Of a stretch of DNA of 64,000 nucleotides, positions 57,529 through 64,000 are shown one piece after another. How positions within the stretch are numbered: position 1 is the first letter of the stretch; each line of letters opens with the position of its first letter. Where the stretch lies: positions 17,058,001-17,122,000 of the forward strand of contig CM049395.1 in assembly GCA_026929865.2 (NCBI GenBank), given 5' to 3'. The position numbers and the translations under genes are program-made. Source of the stretch: Hyperoplus lanceolatus. Lineage: Eukaryota; Chordata; Actinopteri; Uranoscopiformes; Ammodytidae. The notes under the pieces are model-generated. The model saw only the letters and a list, made by a program, of their open reading frames with translations, was not told the origin of the DNA and did no database searches.

Positions 57529-59094
57529 CTAGTAAAATGTGTTGTTACCTAGGTAAATAAAATGTGTAGCATCATTTATTTTAGCTCTACTGCTTTAGGA
57601 TTTTGAATTCAGGAAGGAAGGTAGCTGACTGTCTCACGACTGTCAAAATATTGATGAAATGTAAACATTAAGTACCCAACAAAGGGAGCTTGATGTTCCC
57701 AGCCTGATCTCAGCCTCTGACTTGTAAGACGTCACAGAGTGAATCATTGGTATTTGGGTGGGAATCTAGTTAGCTGAGCTGTTCATGACAGCCTCTCAAT
57801 TTGTTGTCAGGTTTCCTTCTGCTGTGAGATAAGATTTATGACTATGGCTGGGGGAGGGAGAAATCCTTGTAGGCTCTGTTTATCTCTATTTCTGCTCCCA
57901 GCACAACATTTCAGCGTGTCATATGCAAGTGTGTGACCTTGGCAAGAATGTGGCTTATTGTTGCAATAGATGCTGTTGTCAACTGACCTATGGTCAACTG
58001 ACCTATGCTTAGCAAAATCAGTGCATACGTAGGATTATGTTGAAATCTTTCCTAGCTGATGACGATGTAAGCTTCTGCCATATTAAGTGTTATAATGAAT
58101 TACCAGTATTACTGAAGAATAGCTTTGGGTTTTGGACTGTTGTTCAGACAAAACTTAAGATTTAAAGACTTTACCCTGAGCTATGTGAAATTACAGCAAG
58201 CATTATATTAATGTTTACAGACAAAACAGTTAATCTATTAATACAAAAAAATCATCAGATCATCTTCAGCCCTACTTGCAAGAATTCAGTGATGCAGTAC
58301 AATTAAGTTGTGTCATCATGCTTGCTGAGATCATCCGGCCACTAACCACTAACTGTTAAACCACATACAATCTTCTAGACCAACCTGGCAAAGAGAATAG
58401 TTTTTTCCTGTTGATAGAGTACAGATATATTTTTTGCAGGCACTTCCTCAAGTAGGTATTCAAAATGTTTTATCTGCAGTAAAAATTAATCGACGTTCAG
58501 GTTGCCGGCTTCTGTGTGGCACGCTTGTAGTACTCTTGATACCCAACAACCCACCCCAGTGCACTTCTAACCCAACCCCCCAGCCTGTCATCTAACAAAC
58601 AAAAGCAGGCGTAGGCTCAGGGGAGTCGACTGAGCCAGTGAGAGGAAAGGAAGGAATTAGGTTGACAAGGTCAAGCTGAACCAAGACAAGAGAAAAATGT
58701 ACCAAACCACCTGCTGTCTATGTAAGCCAGTCAAGCAACCAGGCATCCAGCTTGCCTGTGCCACATTTCTCCTCTAAACGGGTACAAATCATATCTAGCT
58801 TTCTTGGTAGGAGATTCACATTTGTTTTCAGAATTGCCCCGTAGCATAGACAGAATACTGACTTTACTTCCGTCTTATCATCTGTTTTTTTGCCTTAACT
58901 GATTGTTTAGAATGTGGCGTAGGGTTATAATGGAGAGCAAAGCCTACGTGATTCACTGGGGAGTTATATTTAGCTCTTACCTGCTTATTTAGACAAACAG
59001 TGTTTAAGTAGCCAGTTAGTTTTGGCAACCGAATACAATTAAAGAGTAACTTAACACGTTCAAGTTCAATGGAGATGGGGGTTTGAAGGCACAT
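57529..59094. other. Intronic stretch, largely unique
   Basis: A 15-bp tandem duplication (GTCAACTGACCTATG twice near 57977-58007) is the only local repeat noticed. The region 57680-57950 has balanced composition. No element or gene recognised. Confidence 0.5.
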
Positions 59095-59097
59095 TTA

Positions 59098-60116
59098 GGG
59101 GCACTTTACACGAAAATATTCTTGCGGATGCACTGTATCATTTACATGAAAACAGCAAACACAGGCATGAAACCGCAGGTTTTTGAGATCACCTCCCGGA
59201 GAGGATTTTTTGGAAAACACAGCGGTTTTGGTTTCTTGTAAACACCGAAACCATTTTCTCTGGTAACGCAGATGTCACGGCTCCAACCTCACACATGCGT
59301 AGTCTATAACATTTGCTGTCAAAATACCCACACGCGAGTTATAAAGTTAGAAGACAACATGCACGGTGTCTCCACGGCACCATCACTGTGATCAGCGGAG
59401 AGTGTCGTGCAGAGCTAAAATATAGGCTAACACTCGCCAATTTAGTCCAAGCGATTACCCCAGTAAGTTATTGAGACCACCCGCCACTTTGGCTGGGGAA
59501 AGATTTGTGTTCTGCCTGTTTATCTAGCAAAATAAACGTGTGTCACTTCTATATGCCAGGGACACGGCTCTCTACATTAAAAAACACTATCAGCGCACAG
59601 TGGTTAAGTTAGGCTACTGTTCAACAAAAGGAGCATTAAGGCTACGGCTTCACAGTAAAAGCATTTCACTGGCTAAACATTAATAGCATTTCACTGGACA
59701 CACGTGAGTTGACTTTTATTTTGAAGTACACCTAACAGGAAGGTAGTCGCTCACGAAGCCTCTTCACTATCAGCATGTCTTCGGTTTTCACGAGTTCAAT
59801 GCTGTGAAATAAGAGGACAGAAAGCTTGTAATTTACATCACTTTTAACCCCAAGCTTACACCAACCGCTTTACGAACGTTAGTGGCATTCATTTTCGGTT
59901 ACAGTAAGGTTTTATGCATCAAATTGTACCGGAAAAGCTATCTACTTGGCTAAGTGTCACCGCTGACTATTGGCTCGGCATGCTTACAACAGCGATTCGG
60001 CCCGTTTCCTCTGAAAACATGTGTACGATTGAATATTTCAAATAAATTGTGTCTGAACAGGGTTTTTTTTAAAACCACAAACGGGAAAATCACGTTTTCA
60101 CCGTGTAAAGTGCCCC
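59098..60116 (+). mobile_element. PIF/Harbinger-like non-autonomous element P (copy 1), TSD TTA
   Basis: Left end GGGGCACTTTACACGAAAAT and right end TTTTCACCGTGTAAAGTGCC (then CC), flanked by TTA (59095-59097 and 60117-60119). 3-bp TWA duplications fit PIF/Harbinger. The interior (59400-59910) carries the shared module. It contains the uninterrupted site AAGTTATTGAGACCACCCG that is split in copy 2. No transposase. Confidence 0.85.
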
Positions 60117-60173
60117 TTAGGGGCCACTCACACTAGGGCCGCGGCCCTGTGCCAGAGCTAATTTGCATATTAA

Positions 60174-62771
60174 GGGGCACTTTACACGGTGAAAACGTGA
60201 CAGTTTTCCAGTTTTTGGTTTAAAAAAAAAAACCCGTTCAGACACAATTTATCTGACATCTTCACCCGTACACATGTTTTCAGAGGAAACGGGCCGAAAT
60301 CTCTGTAGTAGCAGTGTAGCAGCCATGCCAAGCCAATAGTCAGTGGTGACACAGCCTAGTAGATAGCTCTTCCGGTACAATTTGATGCATAAAACCTTAC
60401 TGTAACTGAAAATTAATGCCACTAACGTTCATAAAGCGGTTGGTGTAAGCTTGGGGTTACACATATTGTAAAAGACAAGCTTTCTGTCCTCTTATTTCAC
60501 CGCATTGAACTCGTAAAAACAGAAGACTTGCTGATATTGAAGGGGCTTCGTGAGTGGATACCTTCCTTTTAGGTGTACTTCAAAATAAAAGTCAACTCAC
60601 GTGTGTCCAGTGAAATGCTATTAATGTTTAGCCAGTGAAATGCTTTTACTGTGAAGCCGTAGCCTTAATGCTCCTTTTGTTGAACAGTAGCCTAACTTAA
60701 CCGCTGCACGCTGATAGTGTTTTTAATGTAGAGAGAGCCGTGTCCCTGGCATATAGAAGTGACACACGTATATTTAGCTAGAAAAACAGGCAGAGCACAA
60801 ATCTTTCCCCAGCCAAAGTGGCGGGTGGTCTCAATTAGGGCTGGGCGATATGGGCAAAAATCAATATCTCGATATTTTTTTACTATATCTCGATACACGA
60901 TATATATCTCGATATATTTCAAATCTCCTCTAGAGCACATCCTAAATGCTCAATTTAATTATTTTTTTGCATAACATCACACCAGTAATATGATTTAAAT
61001 AGTCCCTGCAAAATGTGTCTGCACTAACAATGCATTAGGCTACATGAAACATGTTTATATTCTTTAGTGCTTTCTATTGGAACAATTTGAAACTTGCACA
61101 TGGCAAAGAGTTTGCACATTGTATTGATTATTCCACATCCTTCCACTCCCATACAATGGATCCAGCATTATTTTATTTGGAAACAGTTTTTTCCATCTTC
61201 TGTTAATCTGTAAACTGAGAACACTAATTATGACTCATTACAACCACTTACTAATTGTTTATCACCACTAACCCCCTGAAGATAGCAGCCACACTTTAAA
61301 TGCAGAACCGGTTTTGATCCATAATAGTAGTCTATGTGTATAAAAGGCTCTGACATGTATAATGGTTACTGTCGCTTTAAGAGCAGTTGCTCTAGTTAAG
61401 TTTCGTTTTCTGCCTGTTTGTCCGAGAGAGATTCATGCGAGCGCAAGCAGCAGGTGGCTCATCGTCCCTCTGTTACCTGCCTTACTGTTTGATTCTCCTG
61501 TATTTAGTTAATGAAAATAAAACTAGAAGACAATCAGAGGATTTAAATAAATACGGCTGAGAATAATAGCCTATAGTCTAAAGAAAGCAAAGTCTCATCA
61601 TCATCATTCCTTGCATTCTAACCGATGCACCATTCCTGGATGCTATTCATACCTATTGATCTAGCCCTCCTGCATTATCACTAAAACACTGTTTTATTTT
61701 ATAAAAAATACTCGCAAATGTAGCCTACTTTACATAGACTTTTAGTTAATAAACGGTGTGCACCTCCCTTGGTGCTGACATGGACCTATTATAAGAGGCT
61801 GCCCGTAATAAATGGGATGCCGTGTTTGTGTGACGTTGGACCAAAAACTCCCCCGGCGCTCGTTCGCCTTCCTCTCATAAGGACCAGGCTCTGTACAGCG
61901 GCCGCTTATGCTGTCAAGCGCCCGTCTACAAAAAAGGTCCATGCTATGAACGACAGCCACCATCGCCGTCTTTCGCGCCCCCTCCACCCGCTCGTTCGGC
62001 TGTCATAAGAGCATCAGAGCATCAGAGCCCTCGTCTTTTTTTTCTCCCCCCCTCGTCGTTGTTTTCACATGGCGATTAAACTAAACACTCACAAGGCACA
62101 GACTACGTCACAGGTGCGCGCCCAGGAGACTCTGGTTGGGAGGGGTGAGTGAGTGAGTTGCCAATGCATGTAGTCTGAGGCAGAGAGCCACAGGAAAGAG
62201 CGAGAGAAGCGAACACCAGCGAGTTTGCCAGTGGCGGCGGCGGCTAAAAAAAACACATTACGTGCCAATTTGTATTCGATGGTCGCGATAGGGTCATTTT
62301 ATACATCCCCTGGAGCGCATCTCGCGATATATCGAATATATTCGATATATCGCCCAGCCCTAGTCTCAATAACTTACTGCGGTAATCGTTTGGACTAAAT
62401 TGGCGAGTGTTAGCCTATATTTTAGCCCTGCACGTCACTCTCCGCTGATCACAGTGATGGTGCCGTGGAGACACCGTTCATGTTGTCTTCTAACTTTATA
62501 ACTCGCTTGTGTTGTGGGTATTTTGACAGCAAATGTTATAGACTACGCATGTGTGAGGGTGGAGCCGTGACGTCAGCGTTATCAGGGGAAATGGTTTCGG
62601 TGTTTACAGGAAACCAAAACCGTTAAGTTTTCCAAAAAATCCTCCCTGGGAGGTGCTCTCAAAAACCTGCGGTTTCATGCCTGCGTTTGCTGTTTTCCTG
62701 TAAATGATATAGTGCAACCGCGGGAATTTTTCCGCGTTTGCACCGTTTCGTGTTGTCGTGTAAAGTGCCCC
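60174..62771 (-). mobile_element. PIF/Harbinger-like element P (copy 2), TSD TAA, with hAT inside
   Basis: Left end GGGGCACTTTACACGGTGAA and right end GTCGTGTAAAGTGCCCC, flanked by TAA (60171-60173 and 62772-62774). It is inverted relative to copy 1 (59098-60116). It holds hAT family K copy 2. Without that it is about 1.06 kb and collinear with copy 1. Confidence 0.88.
60836..62362 (-). mobile_element. hAT element, family K (copy 2), 8-bp TSD GTCTCAAT
   Basis: Left end TAGGGCTGGGCGATATGGGC and right end TCGATATATCGCCCAGCCCTA-type sequence; the exact duplication GTCTCAAT lies at 60828-60835 and 62363-62370. It is inverted relative to copy 1 at 33860. It is longer than copy 1 by an internal segment around 61320-61740. 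The inner GC-rich part (61840-62240) includes TGGCGGCGGCGGCT. No transposase recognised. Confidence 0.93.
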
Positions 62772-63231
62772 TAAAGCCTAGAACGTTTGGCTAGTGTGAC
62801 CACGCCATCCGTATTCCAGCACGGAACAGCCCCATTAGTACAGATGCAAATGAGATGACACGTGCACACTCACGGATACGCAACCTGAGCTGGCTGACGT
62901 AGTCCATTCGCGACCCTTCTTCCCCACAATAATTGTAAACAATGGCGGCAAGAGGTTCACGAGTGGGTTCCGGTGCGATCGCGAAGTGGAGAGTTTGCTA
63001 GAAATTTGTACCGGCGACAGTATTCAGTCGCAGCCATGGTCGCAGCTAAGACCCACAAAAATTCGGAGGTGTTTGGGGCAATCCGCGACTACTGTGTTCT
63101 CCATTGTTGTTCTACTAATTCCAGCAGCGAGTACGCTTGGTGATGACGTATGTATCGTATTACGACGTGATGACGTATGCATGATGGCACAATCGTGCCC
63201 GGGCCGCGGCCTTTGGGAGCAGTGTGACCAC

Positions 63232-63853
63232 CAGGGCCGGCGGTAGCCAGAGGCCAGGGTGGGCCATGCCCACCCAACCAAAAAAAGATTTTTTTTTATT
63301 TATTTTTTTTATTTATTTTTTTTTAGGTGGAAGTCCAGATCCACTATCGGACGGACCTGTTCATTCGCTGTCCAAGAAAATGTCAAATAAAATTCAGACA
63401 ATTAATTAATACTAAAGAATATACCATTACCATGCATTGCTTCTAATTGTATTATTGGGTGGGCAGGACAGCCTGCCTCCAAGTTACCCACCCGTTTATA
63501 GTGGTCACTGGTCAGCAGAGCAAGCCCGAGGCATAAGCGGAATGAGCGGTTGTTTAGGGTCCCGACTGCCAGGGGGCCCCCCCATTTTTTTTTAATTTAT
63601 TTTTTTTTTTTTTTAGTTTGTGTGTTTGATATCAACATCATATTATGTAAATTTAAATTATCATACAATAAAAGGAATACAATGTTTTGGTAGATAGTTA
63701 TTATCTTAATAATTGAATCAGTTCATCTGGGAGATAATCCGAGGTTAACTGATCACATCACGTTCAAGTCCATGGCATGCACAGTGTGTATTGAGTTTAT
63801 TTAAAAATATTTGAAAATGGGGCTGCCCTCAGTTGCCCATGCACTGTGTATAC
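63232..63853 (+). mobile_element. Repeat-like stretch starting with a hAT-type end
   Basis: CAGGGCCGGCGGTAGCCAG at 63232 followed by GGGTGGGCCATGCCCACCC looks like a CAGGG-type element start. T-rich runs at 63290-63325 and 63590-63615 and a G/C run (CCAGGGGGCCCCCCC near 63569) follow. No matching right end lies in the window, so limits and family are open. Confidence 0.45.
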
Positions 63854-64000
63854 CAGGGCTGTACAGTGCGACAGTTTTGATCGCATTTGCTACTGAAATT
63901 GATCACGTGCGATGATGAATACAAGTCCAGTCGCACCAGTGCTAATGAGCAGATGCTGTCTGTTTGAGACACAGAGGAGCTATGCAAAAATACTGCTTAG
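63854..64000 (+). mobile_element. hAT-like element D (copy 2), cut by window end
   Basis: CAGGGCTGTACAGTGCGACAG onward matches the first 150 bp of element D at 14620, in the same orientation (GAAATTGATCACGTGCGATG, ATGAATACAAGTCCA, ACACAGAGGAG, TACTGCTTAG). A short deletion near 63945 distinguishes it. The rest lies beyond the window. Confidence 0.88.

Larger units (their letters stand above)
60120..63231 (-). mobile_element. PIF/Harbinger-like element G (copy 2), interrupted and truncated
   Basis: Starting at GGGGCCACTCACACTAGG it follows element G copy 1 in inverse orientation (GAGCTAATTTGCATA, then after a 2.6-kb insertion GGCTAGTGTGACCACG, CATCCGTATTCCAGCACGGA, and CCTTTGGGAGCAGTGTGACC). 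Copy 1 has the joined site near 54330. The right side loses similarity at about 63231 where another repeat begins. Between 62900 and 63080 it has sequence not present in copy 1, so copy 1 is a shorter derivative. Confidence 0.78.
19570..64000. other. znf609: znf609 large downstream intron (open at window end)
   Basis: From the GTAAGT donor at 19570 to the end of the window I found no sequence resembling the next znf609 exon (expected to start near MESPVSTP... in mammals) or any zinc finger. Mammalian ZNF609 also has a very large intron at this position. All elements listed after this point would then be intronic, which is an inference. Confidence 0.7.

Noticed and set aside
19570-64000. Further znf609 exons
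   Set aside because: Looked for zinc-finger and MESPVSTP-like sequence in all frames by eye; none was seen, so the next exon is assumed to lie outside.

Overview
The window looks like teleost fish genomic DNA. Evidence is the dense load of Tc1-like, hAT, PIF/Harbinger and LINE copies, a tRNA-derived V-SINE, long CA, TA and ACTC microsatellites, and one spliced host exon whose protein matches the start of vertebrate ZNF609. Nothing prokaryotic or viral was seen. The only host coding sequence I can support is that exon (18683-19569, + strand). It carries the znf609 start codon and 253 codons and ends at a perfect GTAAGT donor. The sequence before it is upstream intron, and the 44 kb after it appears to be one large downstream intron, because no further znf609 exon was recognised.

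Layout. 1-17.3 kb: a cut-off Tc1 copy, then hAT-type non-autonomous elements at 1757-2446, 3064-4798, about 4860-6525 and 7771-9055. A nested stack follows at 9695-14511 (hAT holding a 5-bp-TSD hAT, which holds a Tc1 element holding a LINE tail, plus another hAT). A further hAT at 14620-17276 holds a complete Tc1 element. 17.3-19.6 kb: quiet intron and the znf609 exon. 19.7-21.1 kb: a Tc1 derivative folded into a giant inverted duplication, 123 bp after the splice donor. 23.2-27.5 kb: two 5-bp-TSD hATs, one with another hAT inside. 28.3-32.6 kb: a 4.26-kb DNA transposon with short inverted ends, coding for a large protein with an XPG/FEN1-like nuclease region and a cysteine-rich CXC tail (Academ-like; decayed). 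33.8-57.5 kb: more hATs with exact 8-bp target duplications, a V-SINE, LINE tails, microsatellites and quiet stretches. 59.1-63.2 kb: a second nested stack made mostly of PIF/Harbinger-type elements in inverted orientation.

How it fits together. Exact target-site duplications give many clean element boundaries, and in several cases a second copy supplies the empty site, so insertion order can be read. Non-autonomous elements with different ends (3-bp, 6-bp and 8-bp target duplications) share a related internal module of a few hundred bases. The znf609 exon corresponds to the single exon circularised in mammals as circZNF609. Here too a circle would keep the reading frame open across the junction and reach a new stop. 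Inverted repeat pairs lie on both sides of the exon. All claims come from reading the sequence by eye; family names rest on remembered family features, not on searches.
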